This document shows, one piece after another, positions 16,557 through 24,894 of a stretch of DNA of 37,532 bases. The stretch's first letter is position 1, and each line of letters opens with the position of its first letter. The position numbers were made by a program, and so were the translations under genes. Source of the DNA: an uncultured Pelagibacteraceae bacterium (GTDB lineage: Bacteria; Pseudomonadota; Alphaproteobacteria; Pelagibacterales; Pelagibacteraceae); NCBI GenBank assembly GCA_902570785.1, contig CACFZK010000010.1, positions 1-37,532 of the forward strand, in the 5' to 3' direction. The notes beneath the pieces were generated by a model, which ran no database searches, had not been told where the DNA came from, and was given only the letters and a program-made list of their open reading frames with translations.

Positions 16557-18365
16557 ATGCAAAAGAATTTATACATTGATGCTTCGCATCCAGAAGAGAC
16601 TAGAGTTGTACTTAAATCAGAGTCAAATATTGAAGAATACGAGTCTGAAAATAAAAAAAGTTTAAACTTAAAGAGCAATATTTATCTTGGTAAAGTAGGT
16701 AGGGTTGAGCCATCACTCCAAGCCGCATTTGTTGATTTTGGAAGAGAAAGACACGGGTTCCTTGCATTTAACGATATTCAATCAGACTATTATGAGATAC
16801 CCACTGAGGATAAAGAAGAACTAAAAAGAGCAGAAGAAAAAATTAGAGAAGATCTAAAAGAAAGTAATGAGAATAAAGATGGGGAAACAGAAGGAAGCCC
16901 TGATGCAAATTCTAATAATGAAAACAATAATGAACCAAAACCAACAGATGTAGACCAGCCAGATAAAACACGAGAAAAACTTAAAAATAGATACGGAATT
17001 AGAAAATATAGAATTCAAGAAGTGATTCGACCTGGTCAAGTCTTATTAGTACAAGTCATGAAAGAAGAAAGAGGACAGAAAGGTGCTGCGCTTACAACTT
17101 TTTTATCTTTAGCTGGAAAATATATTGTCTTAATGCCTAATACAGCAAAAGGTGGGGGGATATCTAGAAAAATTTTTAATTATGAGGATAGAAATAGAAT
17201 AAGAGAAATTTTAAAAAATATAGATATTCCATCGAAGATGGGTCTTATAGTCAGAACTGCTGGAGCAAGAAAAACTAAAAACGAGATAGATAATGATCTT
17301 CAAAACACGATCGGGCTTTGGGAAAATATTAAAGATAAAGCAATTAATTCAACAGCCCCATTATTAATACACGAAGAGGGAGATGTAATTAAGAGAGCAT
17401 TAAGAGATATTTACGATAATGAAACTAAATATATTCACGTAGAAGGTAATGAAGGATATCAAAAAGCAAAATCTTTTATGAAAGAATTTATGCCTAGAAA
17501 CTCAAAGTTTGTTAAAAAATATAGGGGCAAAATACCATTGTTCCATAGTGCTGGGATCGAAAAGGATTTAAATAAAATTTTTGAACCTCTGGTAAAATTA
17601 AAATCTGGTGGATATTTAGTTATAAATCCTACTGAGGCCTTAGTGGCCATAGATGTAAATTCTGGACAGTCGACTAAACAAATTAATATTGAAAAGACAG
17701 CATTAAATACAAATCTTGAAGCAGCTGAGGAAATTTCTAGACAAATTAAAATTAGAGATTTGTCAGGTTTAATTGTAATTGATTTTATTGACATGATGAA
17801 CTTTCATAACAAGAGGCTTGTTGAAAGAAAAATGAAAGATAAACTCAAATTAGACAGAGCCAGAATACAGGTTGGAAAAATTAGTAATTTTGGCCTTTTG
17901 GAGATGACTCGTCAAAGATTAAAGGAAAGCGCCATAAAATGGGAAACAAATTTATCTATGGAGTCTTTCGCGCAAAAAATTATTAAAAAAATTGAATTAT
18001 TGGCTTTTTCAAGTAAAACCAAAACAATAACTGCTTTTGTGCCAGATAAAGTAAATAATTATTTAAATTCTTTTTTTGGTAATGAAATTTCATTTTTCGA
18101 AAAAACATATAAATTTAAAATAAATATTTTAACAGATAATACATTAATTATTCCAGAATATAAAATACACTTATTTAATAAAAATAAAAAAATTATAAAT
18201 AAAATTGAAAGTGTGAAGAATATAGAGAAAAAATCGAATAATAATATTATCAAAATATCAAAACCTAAAAAATTTGTAACTAACGACATTAAAAATAATA
18301 AAAAAAATAACAAGAGTTTGGGAAAGACTCTTTGGGTTAGAAGGAAGAAAGTTAAATCAAATTAG
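16557..18365 (+). CDS. rne: Ribonuclease E/G family endoribonuclease, no zinc-link cysteines
   Basis: A 602-residue RNase E/G that initiates mRNA decay and processes rRNA/tRNA. The N-terminal '[11 protein letters not shown]' and '[18 protein letters not shown]' begin the S1/RNase H-like region; an acidic Asn/Glu/Asp/Pro-rich insertion at about 85-145 interrupts the S1 domain, as in alphaproteobacterial RNase E. Catalytic Asp366 ('AIDVNSG') and Asp409 ('VIDFIDM') are present. The zinc-link CPxC after 'LLEMTRQRL' is absent and the protein has no cysteine at all. The C-terminal tail is short, Lys/Asn-rich and ends in a basic '[11 protein letters not shown]', with little room for a degradosome scaffold. 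It overlaps the convergent thiG by 9 bases. Confidence 0.93.
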   Translation: MQKNLYIDASHPEETRVVLKSESNIEEYESENKKSLNLKSNIYLGKVGRVEPSLQAAFVDFGRERHGFLAFNDIQSDYYEIPTEDKEELKRAEEKIREDLKESNENKDGETEGSPDANSNNENNNEPKPTDVDQPDKTREKLKNRYGIRKYRIQEVIRPGQVLLVQVMKEERGQKGAALTTFLSLAGKYIVLMPNTAKGGGISRKIFNYEDRNRIREILKNIDIPSKMGLIVRTAGARKTKNEIDNDLQNTIGLWENIKDKAINSTAPLLIHEEGDVIKRALRDIYDNETKYIHVEGNEGYQKAKSFMKEFMPRNSKFVKKYRGKIPLFHSAGIEKDLNKIFEPLVKLKSGGYLVINPTEALVAIDVNSGQSTKQINIEKTALNTNLEAAEEISRQIKIRDLSGLIVIDFIDMMNFHNKRLVERKMKDKLKLDRARIQVGKISNFGLLEMTRQRLKESAIKWETNLSMESFAQKIIKKIELLAFSSKTKTITAFVPDKVNNYLNSFFGNEISFFEKTYKFKINILTDNTLIIPEYKIHLFNKNKKIINKIESVKNIEKKSNNNIIKISKPKKFVTNDIKNNKKNNKSLGKTLWVRRKKVKSN

Positions 18366-19130
18366 ACCTTTGGATGGGCTGCTTGCTGAACCATATTTTT
18401 GGGGTTTAATTCTTCCAGATAAAAAAGATTTTCTCCCAGCTATAACAGCATACTTCATTGATTCCGCCATCAGAATTGGATTTTTTGCTTTTGCAATTGC
18501 CGTATTAATTAATACACCATCACATCCTAGTTCCATTGCAATTGAAGCATCTGATGCTGTTCCAATTCCTGCATCAACTATAACTGGTACTTTTGAACTG
18601 TTTATTATTATTGATAGATTCAATTTATTTCTTATACCTCTACCAGATCCAATTGGCGAGGCCAGTGGCATGATTGCTGATGCACCAAGGTCTTCAAGTT
18701 TTTTTGAAATTATTGGATCATCAGAACAATAAACCATGACTTTAAAACCTTCTTTTACAAGTATTTTGGTTGATCTTAAAGTTTCAATCATATTTGGATA
18801 AAGAGTTTTTTTATCACCCAAAACTTCTAATTTAACAAGTTTCCACCCTCCCATTTCTCTTGCAAGTCTTAAAGTTCTTAATGCATCTTCTGAGGTATAA
18901 CATCCTGCCGTATTTGGAAGATAAATAATTTTCTTTGGATTTAAATAATCCATTAATACCGGTTTTTTTTTATCTAAAATATTTACTCTTCTTACAGCAA
19001 CTGTCACCATACTTGCACCGGATGCTCTCACCGCTTCTGCTGTTTGTTTAAAATTCTTATATTTACCTGTTCCAACAATTAAACGTGAGTTTAATTTAAT
19101 ATTATCTATTTTTAAAAAATCTTTTTTCAT
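18357..19130 (-). CDS. thiG: Thiazole synthase ThiG
   Basis: A 257-residue TIM-barrel enzyme that forms the thiazole phosphate of thiamine from deoxyxylulose phosphate, dehydroglycine and ThiS-thiocarboxylate. Landmarks: '[13 protein letters not shown]' near the N-terminus, '[14 protein letters not shown]', the Schiff-base lysine region '[11 protein letters not shown]' (about Lys98), and '[16 protein letters not shown]'. The ATG is directly after the thiS stop (TAG-ATG). No thiF, thiC or TPP riboswitch is visible nearby. Confidence 0.95.
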   Translation of the reverse strand: MKKDFLKIDNIKLNSRLIVGTGKYKNFKQTAEAVRASGASMVTVAVRRVNILDKKKPVLMDYLNPKKIIYLPNTAGCYTSEDALRTLRLAREMGGWKLVKLEVLGDKKTLYPNMIETLRSTKILVKEGFKVMVYCSDDPIISKKLEDLGASAIMPLASPIGSGRGIRNKLNLSIIINSSKVPVIVDAGIGTASDASIAMELGCDGVLINTAIAKAKNPILMAESMKYAVIAGRKSFLSGRIKPQKYGSASSPSKGLI

Positions 19131-19335
19131 CTATCCACCACCAATAAATTGCACAATTTCAACATTATCTTTGTCTTTAATTTTTTTGGTAGAATAAAAT
19201 TTTTTTTGGCAAAATAACTCCATTAAGCTCTATGGCTATCTTATTTTCCTTAAGTTTAAATTTTTTGATTAAGTCTTTAATGCAAGAATTCCTGTTTATT
19301 TTAATTGATTTACCATTTAATTGAATTTTTGCCAT
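19131..19335 (-). pseudogene. thiS: Sulfur carrier ThiS, split by a one-base frameshift
   Basis: A small ubiquitin-like sulfur carrier whose C-terminal Gly-Gly is thiocarboxylated and donates sulfur to ThiG. From ATG 19335 the reading begins 'MAKIQLNGKSIKI' and reaches 'IAIELNGVILPKK', then goes out of frame and stops. The next frame continues 'FYSTKKIKDKDNVEIVQF' and ends 'IGGG' before TAG at 19131, the typical ThiS tail. The break is an 8-A run (T on + at 19200-19207); 7 A gives a 67-residue protein whose length after the conserved Pro matches E. coli ThiS. It is placed directly before thiG. Sequence error, recent mutation or slippage rescue all fit. Confidence 0.85.
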
Positions 19336-19368
19336 AATTGAGATATTTTTAATTTTTATTATATCAAA

Positions 19369-19809
19369 ATGAGTGAAAAAATCCTTGTTATAAATGGTCC
19401 AAATTTGAACCTTCTAGGAACTAGAGAAAAAGAGAAATATGGAAGTGTTTCTTTGAAAGATATACAAAAAAAATGTGAGAATTATTCAAATAAAATTGGA
19501 TTGAAAATAGAATTTAAGCAATCAAACGTTGAAGGGGAAATAGTAAATTTTATTCAAGATGCTAGAAAAAAATATCAAGGTATAATTATTAATGCTGGAG
19601 GTTATACACATACATCTGTGGCTATTTTGGACGCTTTGTTAGCTGTAAAAAAACCTACAATCGAGTTACATATAACAAATATTTACAAAAGAGAGGATTT
19701 CAGGCATAAATCATTGATTAGTAAAGCTGCGGACGGGATAATATGTGGTTTAGGTGTTGAGGGTTATATGATGGCTCTTAATGGTATAAAAAATCTATTA
19801 AAAAAATGA
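19369..19809 (+). CDS. aroQ: Type II 3-dehydroquinate dehydratase
   Basis: A 146-residue type II dehydroquinase, third step of the shikimate pathway. The N-terminal 'INGPNLNLLGTREKEKYG' holds the catalytic loop with Tyr and Arg; 'FKQSNVEGEIV', 'INAGGYTHTSVAILDAL' and 'ELHITNIYKREDFRHKS' (catalytic His) complete the site. Normal length. It overlaps accB by 4 bases (ATGA), and aroQ-accB-accC is a common alphaproteobacterial order. Confidence 0.95.
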   Translation: MSEKILVINGPNLNLLGTREKEKYGSVSLKDIQKKCENYSNKIGLKIEFKQSNVEGEIVNFIQDARKKYQGIIINAGGYTHTSVAILDALLAVKKPTIELHITNIYKREDFRHKSLISKAADGIICGLGVEGYMMALNGIKNLLKK

Positions 19810-20216
19810 AAATTGATAAAAAATTAATTGAGGAACTAAAAAATTATCTTGATGAGTTTGGATTAACAGAAATTGAATATCAGGACGGTAATAAAAAAAT
19901 TAAAGTAGGAAAAAACTTAGTTTCAAGTGCCAATATAACAGCTCATAAACCTGGGCTTACAAAAGCAAAAGAAGAAGAAAGTGGCACAAAAATAAGTTCT
20001 CCAATAATAGGCACTGCCTATCTGGCCCCTGAACCGGGTGGAAAAAAATTTGTTGAAGTTGGACAGAAAATTAAAAAAGGACAAACCGTGATGATTGTTG
20101 AGGCTATGAAAACAATGAATCATGTTCCTTCAACAGCTGAAGGTGAAGTTAAAAAAATTCTAGTTCAAGATGGTCAAGCAGTTGAGTTTGGACAAACTTT
20201 GGTTCTTTTAAAATAA
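19806..20216 (+). CDS. accB: Biotin carboxyl carrier protein of acetyl-CoA carboxylase
   Basis: A 136-residue BCCP. The C-terminal biotinyl domain (about 60-136) carries the biotinylated lysine in 'EAMKTMN'; the preceding linker is short and Lys/Glu/Thr/Ser-rich. It carries carboxybiotin between AccC and the AccAD carboxyltransferase at the start of fatty acid synthesis. It overlaps aroQ by 4 bases and is followed after 3 bases by accC. Confidence 0.95.
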   Translation: MKIDKKLIEELKNYLDEFGLTEIEYQDGNKKIKVGKNLVSSANITAHKPGLTKAKEEESGTKISSPIIGTAYLAPEPGGKKFVEVGQKIKKGQTVMIVEAMKTMNHVPSTAEGEVKKILVQDGQAVEFGQTLVLLK

Positions 20217-20219
20217 TTA

Positions 20220-21557
20220 ATGTTTAAGAAAGTCTTAATCGCGAATAGAGGTGAAATCGCCGTAAGAGTTATTAGAGCATGTAAAGAATGGGGAATAGGA
20301 ACTGTTGCTGTTCACTCCGATGTTGACTCTGACTCGATGCATGTCCGTTTAGCAGATGAAAGTGTTTGTATAGGCTCTCATGAACCAAGAAACAGCTATC
20401 TAAATATCCCTGCGATAATGTCGGCTGTTGATGTTACAGGAGCCCAAGCTATCCATCCGGGTTATGGTTTTTTATCTGAGAATTATAAATTTGCTGAAAT
20501 AGTTCAAAAACATGGAATAAAATTTATTGGTCCAGGCTCTGAAATTATTAAAAAGATGGGTGATAAAATCGAAGCAAAAAAAATCGCTAAAGAGAATGGT
20601 TTGCCAGTCATCGAAGGTTCTGATGGTGGCGTAAAAAATTCAAAAGATGCAAAAATAATTTGCAAAAATATAGGTTATCCAGTCTTAATAAAAGCTTCAG
20701 GAGGAGGTGGAGGAAAAGGAATGAAAATAGTAGAAGATGAGAATAAATTAGATGAACTATTCTCATTAGCTAGATTAGAAGCAAAGAAATATTTTGGAAA
20801 TGATGAAGTCTATATTGAAAAATATTTTAAAAACCCAAGACACATCGAAGTTCAAGTTTTGTCCGGAAAGAATAGAACAGTACATTTAAATGAAAGAGAT
20901 TGTTCGGTTCAAAGAAAACATCAGAAATTAATCGAAGAAACACCTAGTCCGGTTTTAGATGAAAAAACTAGATCAGATTTATTAAACAAAACAGTGAAAA
21001 TGGTCCAGGCAATAGGATATGAGGGTGCCGGTACTGTTGAATATATTTATGAAAATGGGAAATTTTATTTTCTTGAAATGAATACAAGGGTTCAAGTCGA
21101 GCATCCTGTTACTGAAGTTCAAACAGGTATAGATATTGTAAAAGAACAAATATGGATTGCACATTCAGGTGATACAGCTCTTAAACAAAATGATATTAGC
21201 GCTAGGGGCCATACAATAGAATGTAGAATCAATGCCGAGGATCCTTCTAAAGATTTTCAGCCTAGCCCTGGTATAATATCTGTGTGTCATCAACCATCGG
21301 GCTTTAGAACTAGAGTTGATGGTTCTATCTTTCAAGGTTGTAAAATTACACCCTATTACGACAGTTTGATTTGTAAATTAATTTGCAAAGGAAGAAATAG
21401 AACAGAAGCTATACAAAGAACTATGAGATCTCTCAATGAATTTGTAATTGATGGTATAATAACCACAATAGACCTACATAAAAAAATCCTTTCACATGAA
21501 AAATTCATTAGTTCAGATTTTGATACAAATTGGTTGAGTAAAGAGAAATTTTACTAA
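20220..21557 (+). CDS. accC: Biotin carboxylase of acetyl-CoA carboxylase
   Basis: A 445-residue ATP-grasp enzyme that carboxylates biotin on AccB. Landmarks: N-terminal 'KVLIANRGEIAVRVIRAC', 'AIHPGYGFLSEN', the glycine-rich ATP loop 'ASGGGGGKGMKIV', 'ERDCSVQRKHQKLIEE' and 'MNTRVQVEHPVTE' with the catalytic Glu and Arg. Length matches bacterial AccC. It is the last gene of the aroQ-accB-accC run. Confidence 0.97.
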   Translation: MFKKVLIANRGEIAVRVIRACKEWGIGTVAVHSDVDSDSMHVRLADESVCIGSHEPRNSYLNIPAIMSAVDVTGAQAIHPGYGFLSENYKFAEIVQKHGIKFIGPGSEIIKKMGDKIEAKKIAKENGLPVIEGSDGGVKNSKDAKIICKNIGYPVLIKASGGGGGKGMKIVEDENKLDELFSLARLEAKKYFGNDEVYIEKYFKNPRHIEVQVLSGKNRTVHLNERDCSVQRKHQKLIEETPSPVLDEKTRSDLLNKTVKMVQAIGYEGAGTVEYIYENGKFYFLEMNTRVQVEHPVTEVQTGIDIVKEQIWIAHSGDTALKQNDISARGHTIECRINAEDPSKDFQPSPGIISVCHQPSGFRTRVDGSIFQGCKITPYYDSLICKLICKGRNRTEAIQRTMRSLNEFVIDGIITTIDLHKKILSHEKFISSDFDTNWLSKEKFY

Positions 21558-21576
21558 TATAATTTAAATTGAAATA

Positions 21577-21604
21577 TTACTTTTTAAATGATAGTAAAAA
21601 GTAA
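21577..21604 (+). other. Perfect 9-bp AT-rich hairpin before the 27-residue protein
   Basis: TTACTTTTT at 21577-21585 and AAAAAGTAA at 21596-21604 pair perfectly around a 10-base loop. There is no U-run after it, so it is not a standard terminator. It ends 3 bases before the ATG of the small basic protein, where it could occlude or expose the start. Confidence 0.5.
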
Positions 21605-21607
21605 ATT

Positions 21608-21691
21608 ATGGGATATCCTAAAAAACACAGAGGAAGACGAAAAATCGGCTCAAAAAAAAGAAGAGCAAGAAAAAGAAATAAACGAAAGTAG
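21608..21691 (+). CDS. 27-residue very basic protein, possibly ribosome-associated
   Basis: A tiny reading frame of 27 residues starting Met-Gly-Tyr-Pro-Lys-Lys and ending Lys-Arg-Lys; about 17 residues are Lys or Arg and there is no acidic residue. Size and composition recall very small ribosomal proteins such as bTHX or the bacterial COX24/AURKAIP1-like proteins, but I see no convincing alignment to either. It starts 50 bases after accC and stops 11 bases before the next gene. In an AT-rich genome an unbroken run of CGA/AGA/GGA codons is unlikely by chance, which supports it being real. Confidence 0.5.
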   Translation: MGYPKKHRGRRKIGSKKRRARKRNKRK

Positions 21692-21702
21692 TCTAAAATT
21701 TA

Positions 21703-22404
21703 ATGGAATATAGAACTCAAATTAAAAAGTTGAGTTTATGGATATTTATAATTCCATTTATTGCAATTAACCTTTGCTTATTTATTTCGGTAAACTATGA
21801 AATTTTTGACAATACTTTTTTAAGTGTTGATCAAATTGGCAGATCTGGTCCAACATTTCCATACTTTGATGGAGGCGTGTCTATAAGCAGAACAGCAAGA
21901 ACTTATCCAACATTTCTAATTTTTAAACCTTCCATGTTTATAGCATCTGTGCTGCTAATTATATATTGGATAAAAACAAATAATTTGATTAATGCATATC
22001 AAAATAATGAAGCAGTAAATAATAAATTTAAAACATTCGGCATTCTTTCAGCAATTTTTTTAATAATACATTCAATATTACTTGGAGTTAAATTTGACTA
22101 TGATTTATATAAATTTTTTAGAAGATTTGTGTTATTAAGTTTTATTATTTTCGAAATAGTTGCACAGTCACTTTTAGTAATTAAATTTTATAAATTAAAG
22201 TCTATAATCATAAAAGACATCAATAATTATGTTTTAACTTTAAAAATAATTTTAGTTTCAATTCTAGTTGTTGTAGCAATATTCAGCTTGCCAATAGTTG
22301 TAACTAGCGGAAATGTTCACTTCAAACATGCATTAGAATGGAATTATTTTGTAGGTGTAATTCTATTTTATTTATTAACTTATCTGTTTTGGAAAAAAAA
22401 CTAA
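21703..22404 (+). CDS. Six-helix membrane protein, possibly Frag1/DRAM/Sfk1 family
   Basis: A 233-residue integral membrane protein. Hydrophobic helices fall at about 10-31, 72-90, 108-126, 134-160, 178-202 and 212-229. The loop after the first helix contains 'RSGPTFPYFDGG', and 'HFKHALEWNYF' precedes the last helix; this layout with a late His-x-x-x-Glu-Trp recalls the Frag1/DRAM/Sfk1 family, which is mostly uncharacterised in bacteria. The match is from memory of the pattern and only moderate. Its 3' end overlaps the U-tract of the convergent structured RNA terminator. Confidence 0.6.
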   Translation: MEYRTQIKKLSLWIFIIPFIAINLCLFISVNYEIFDNTFLSVDQIGRSGPTFPYFDGGVSISRTARTYPTFLIFKPSMFIASVLLIIYWIKTNNLINAYQNNEAVNNKFKTFGILSAIFLIIHSILLGVKFDYDLYKFFRRFVLLSFIIFEIVAQSLLVIKFYKLKSIIIKDINNYVLTLKIILVSILVVVAIFSLPIVVTSGNVHFKHALEWNYFVGVILFYLLTYLFWKKN

Positions 22405-22443
22405 ACTCAAGGTCTACACACCTTTCGGTGCGCAGACTTAAGT
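22393..22443 (-). terminator. Rho-independent terminator of the structured RNA
   Basis: Long stem with a GAAA tetraloop (minus strand GCGCACC-GAAA-GGTGTGT at the tip, extended by ACTTAAG/CTTGAGT at the base), then a short spacer and eight U (A run 22393-22400 on +). It also lies just past the convergent membrane protein gene. Confidence 0.8.
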
Positions 22444-22590
22444 TTTGGTTCGTCGTTTTAGGCGCTACCGCCGAACCTCCCGCTCTGCAATTTTAGCGCT
22501 ACTCTGCAGAACTTTCTGCCCGTTAAGCTTAAACCTCTCGGCCTTTCCTTAACTGGCCAGTTGAGAGTTGCCTCTCAATTCATTTCTATT
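22393..22590 (-). ncRNA. Structured small RNA of unknown family, about 195 nt
   Basis: A gap with strikingly higher GC than its surroundings that folds on the minus strand. Helices in RNA order: TTGAGAG-GCAA-CTCTCAA (22578-22561); an 11-pair helix between 22560-22548 and 22527-22516, enclosing a GAGA-loop hairpin (22546-22531); TCTGCA/TGCAGA (22510-22505 with 22489-22484); GGTTCG/CGAACC (22477-22472 with 22452-22447) enclosing GGCG-GTAG-CGCC; and a GAAA-loop terminator (22443-22405) followed by U8. The terminal stem pairs through G-U wobbles only if read on the minus strand, fixing the direction. A TATGAT -10 lies at 22598-22593. It lacks a tmRNA tag, the SRP RNA core and RNase P signatures. 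Confidence 0.65.
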
Positions 22591-22592
22591 AA

Positions 22593-22598
22593 ATCATA
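22593..22598 (-). promoter_or_regulatory. Candidate -10 box of the structured RNA
   Basis: TATGAT on the minus strand, about 7 bases before the likely RNA start near 22586. The -35 region at 17 bases distance is poor, so this is tentative; the RNA could also be processed from an mnmA read-through transcript. Confidence 0.35.
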
Positions 22599-22634
22599 TC
22601 CAAAAAAAATTGACATCACTTTTTGGTTGTTTTT

Positions 22635-23780
22635 TTATTGGGTTGTGAGTTGTGTGGATAATTTTTTATTAAGTGTTTTATCTATCCAGCCGCCCCCTAA
22701 TAATCTTTCTCCAAGATTATTTTTCGAATAGAAAACGCAAGCCTGCCCTGGTGAAATACCTTTCTCGTCTTCTGAAATATTTACTAATGCTTGATCTTTT
22801 TTAATTTCAACTTTTGATTTTAATAATTTTCCAGTAGATCTTACTTTAATATAAATTTCTTTTTCGAAGTTTTCTTTATTAGATAAAAGATTTAAATCTC
22901 TTAAATAAAGCTTGTTTATATTTAAATTATCTTGTGTTCCGACAATTATTGCATTTTTTTTTGCATTTATATCAACTACATATAAAGGTTCTTTACTTGA
23001 TATTTTTATCCCTTTTCTTTGGCCGATTGTAAAATTTATTATTCCTTCATGAAATCCCAGTTTTTTGCCCTCTAAATCTAATATTTCACCCTTTTGATAT
23101 GATTGAGGATTATATTTTTGAATTACTGACGCGTAATCACCATTAGGAACAAAACATATATCCTGGCTATCTGGTTTCTCTGCTACATTTAGATTTAATT
23201 TAGACGCAATTTTTCTAGTCTCTGTTTTATTTATTTTGCCAAGAGGAAATCTAAGGAAATCAAGTTGTTTTTGGGTTGTGCTGAATAAAAAATAACTTTG
23301 ATCACGCTCTTTGTCTTCTGCCCTGTACATTTGTCCCACACCGTTAAGTTCGTGCCTTAAAACATAATGACCAGTTACTAACGCATCTGCTTTTAAATCT
23401 TTTGCATATTTAAACAAATCTCTAAATTTTACAGTTTGATTACATTGAACACACGGTATTGGAGTTTCTCCAGCAGTGTAACTATTTATAAAGGAGTCTA
23501 TAACCTCTTTTTTGAATTTTTTTTGGTAATAAAGAATTTTGTGCTCTATATTTAAATTCTCTGAAACTCTTTTTGCATCAATAATATCTCTTCCAGCACA
23601 ACATTGTTTGCCTTTTGAAGAGCTTTTTATATCATCATATAATTTTAAAGTTATTCCAGTCACGTCATAACCCTCTTCTTTCATTAGACCAGCAACAACG
23701 GATGAGTCTACACCACCCGACATAGCGACTACAATTTTGGTATCTTTTGGCGACTTTTTTATACCTAGAGAGTTAATCAT
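22635..23780 (-). CDS. mnmA: tRNA-specific 2-thiouridylase MnmA
   Basis: A 381-residue enzyme that thiolates U34 of Lys, Glu and Gln tRNAs. The PP-loop '[12 protein letters not shown]' (about 19-30) activates the base with ATP; the catalytic cysteines are Cys113 (in '[10 protein letters not shown]') and Cys209 (in 'SQDICFV'); 'RDQSYFLF' and '[11 protein letters not shown]' are further family signatures. Sulfur would come ultimately from a cysteine desulfurase such as SufS. It is followed on the same strand by the structured RNA. Confidence 0.95.
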   Translation of the reverse strand: MINSLGIKKSPKDTKIVVAMSGGVDSSVVAGLMKEEGYDVTGITLKLYDDIKSSSKGKQCCAGRDIIDAKRVSENLNIEHKILYYQKKFKKEVIDSFINSYTAGETPIPCVQCNQTVKFRDLFKYAKDLKADALVTGHYVLRHELNGVGQMYRAEDKERDQSYFLFSTTQKQLDFLRFPLGKINKTETRKIASKLNLNVAEKPDSQDICFVPNGDYASVIQKYNPQSYQKGEILDLEGKKLGFHEGIINFTIGQRKGIKISSKEPLYVVDINAKKNAIIVGTQDNLNINKLYLRDLNLLSNKENFEKEIYIKVRSTGKLLKSKVEIKKDQALVNISEDEKGISPGQACVFYSKNNLGERLLGGGWIDKTLNKKLSTQLTTQ

Positions 23781-23818
23781 AAACTGTTATATATTATAAA
23801 AAATTATAATTTTCCATT

Positions 23819-23998
23819 ATGCAATATGATCTAGAACCTGGTAATTTTGTCATTAATCCGTCCCAAAAAAGCTGGGGAATCGGTCAAGTTCAATCAATAA
23901 TAAGAAATAAGGCAACTATAAATTTTCAAAATGTTGGGAAACAAGTTATTAATTTAGATAATATTAACCTAGAAAAAATCAATAATGAAAACAGATGA
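23819..23998 (+). CDS. DUF3553 domain protein, 59 residues
   Basis: A small protein that is almost entirely one DUF3553 domain: 'LEPGNFVINPSQKSWGIGQ' followed by 'VQSIIRNKATINFQNVGK' matches the family pattern of Gly-x-Phe-Val, Trp-Gly-x-Gly-Gln-Val-Gln and Val-Asn-Phe. The domain also occurs at the C-terminus of some UvrD helicases and as small stand-alone proteins; role unknown. It is read divergently from mnmA and its last 14 bases overlap the start of the CysQ-like gene. Confidence 0.8.
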   Translation: MQYDLEPGNFVINPSQKSWGIGQVQSIIRNKATINFQNVGKQVINLDNINLEKINNENR

Positions 23999-24764
23999 AC
24001 TTAAACAAATTGCTGAAGGCTTAATTGAAACCACTGAAGAAGCTGGAAAAAAATCAATTGAATTGTACAAAAAAGGTTTAAAAATAATTACTAAACCCGA
24101 TAACTCTCCTGTTTCAAATGGAGATTTAGAAGTGAATAAAATTATTACAGAAAAAATAAAAAAATTAACACCTAATATTCCAATAATTTCTGAGGAAACA
24201 GTTGATTTAACAAAGAAAAATACTTTTAAAACATTTTGGTTAATTGATCCAATTGATGGAACAAGAGAATATATATCTGGTCAAGATGAATATACTACTA
24301 ATGCTGCATTGATATTGGACTGTGAACCTATAATTGGTCTAGTTGGAGCGCCAAAAAAGAATAGATTATTTTATTCTTATGGAAGAAATAATTCTTATAT
24401 GATCGAGTCTGGTAAATTATCGAAACTTAATTGTGAAAAAAAAACAACCAAAGGAAAAGTTTTTGCTGTTAGTGGAGCTTCAAAACCTGCTCCAAACATA
24501 TTAGAAGTTATGAAAAAATATAAAGTTAATTCGTTTACCCCTATGCATAGTTCATATAAATTTTGTGTGATTGCAACAGGCGAGTATGATTTTTATGCTG
24601 CAAGAGAAAGAGCGCGCGAATGGGATTATGCAGCTGGTCATGCAGTTGCTACAGGCGCTGGAGCTATAATTACTACTTTGGAAAATGAACCTTTTAAATA
24701 TGGAAAAGATGATTACAAAAATTTGAGTTTGATGATTAAAAGAAGTAAAAACTTAGATGTTTAA
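23985..24764 (+). CDS. cysQ: CysQ-like 3'(2'),5'-bisphosphate nucleotidase (inositol monophosphatase family)
   Basis: A 259-residue Mg-dependent phosphatase of the inositol monophosphatase superfamily. The metal-binding motifs are 'PIISEE' (Glu), 'WLIDPIDGTREYI' (about 84-96) and 'EWDYAAGHAVATGAGA' near the C-terminus. The arrangement and length match CysQ, which removes 3'-phosphoadenosine 5'-phosphate, better than SuhB. It starts inside the DUF3553 gene in another frame and overlaps a small membrane gene by 8 bases. Confidence 0.88.
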   Translation: MKTDELKQIAEGLIETTEEAGKKSIELYKKGLKIITKPDNSPVSNGDLEVNKIITEKIKKLTPNIPIISEETVDLTKKNTFKTFWLIDPIDGTREYISGQDEYTTNAALILDCEPIIGLVGAPKKNRLFYSYGRNNSYMIESGKLSKLNCEKKTTKGKVFAVSGASKPAPNILEVMKKYKVNSFTPMHSSYKFCVIATGEYDFYAARERAREWDYAAGHAVATGAGAIITTLENEPFKYGKDDYKNLSLMIKRSKNLDV

Positions 24765-24894
24765 AACAATATCTATCATAATTCTTTCTGTTACTATTTT
24801 TGGAGTTTTGCTTTTTGTTTTAGTAAAAAATGCAATGAAAAGAAGAATTGAATATTATCTCAAACTAAATGAGAAGAAAAATAAATCTAAATAA
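24757..24894 (+). CDS. 45-residue single-span membrane protein
   Basis: A short frame starting at ATG 24757, inside the last codons of the cysQ-like gene. Residues 5-23 form one hydrophobic helix (Ile/Leu/Val/Phe), followed by a basic, Lys/Arg-rich tail that should lie in the cytoplasm. The stop overlaps the end of convergent recX by 8 bases. The overlap and the clean helix plus positive tail support a real gene; function unknown. Confidence 0.5.
   Translation: MFKTISIIILSVTIFGVLLFVLVKNAMKRRIEYYLKLNEKKNKSK

Noticed and set aside
19336-19368. TPP riboswitch before thiS
   Set aside because: The gap between thiS and divergent aroQ is only 33 bases, far too short, and has no THI-box sequence.
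22393-22634. The structured RNA as tmRNA, RNase P RNA, SRP RNA or 6S RNA
   Set aside because: No Ala-Asn-rich tag frame ending Leu-Ala-Ala, no RNase P core motifs and too short, no GGAAGGAAGCAG-like SRP loop, and ends that do not pair into a single 6S-like rod.
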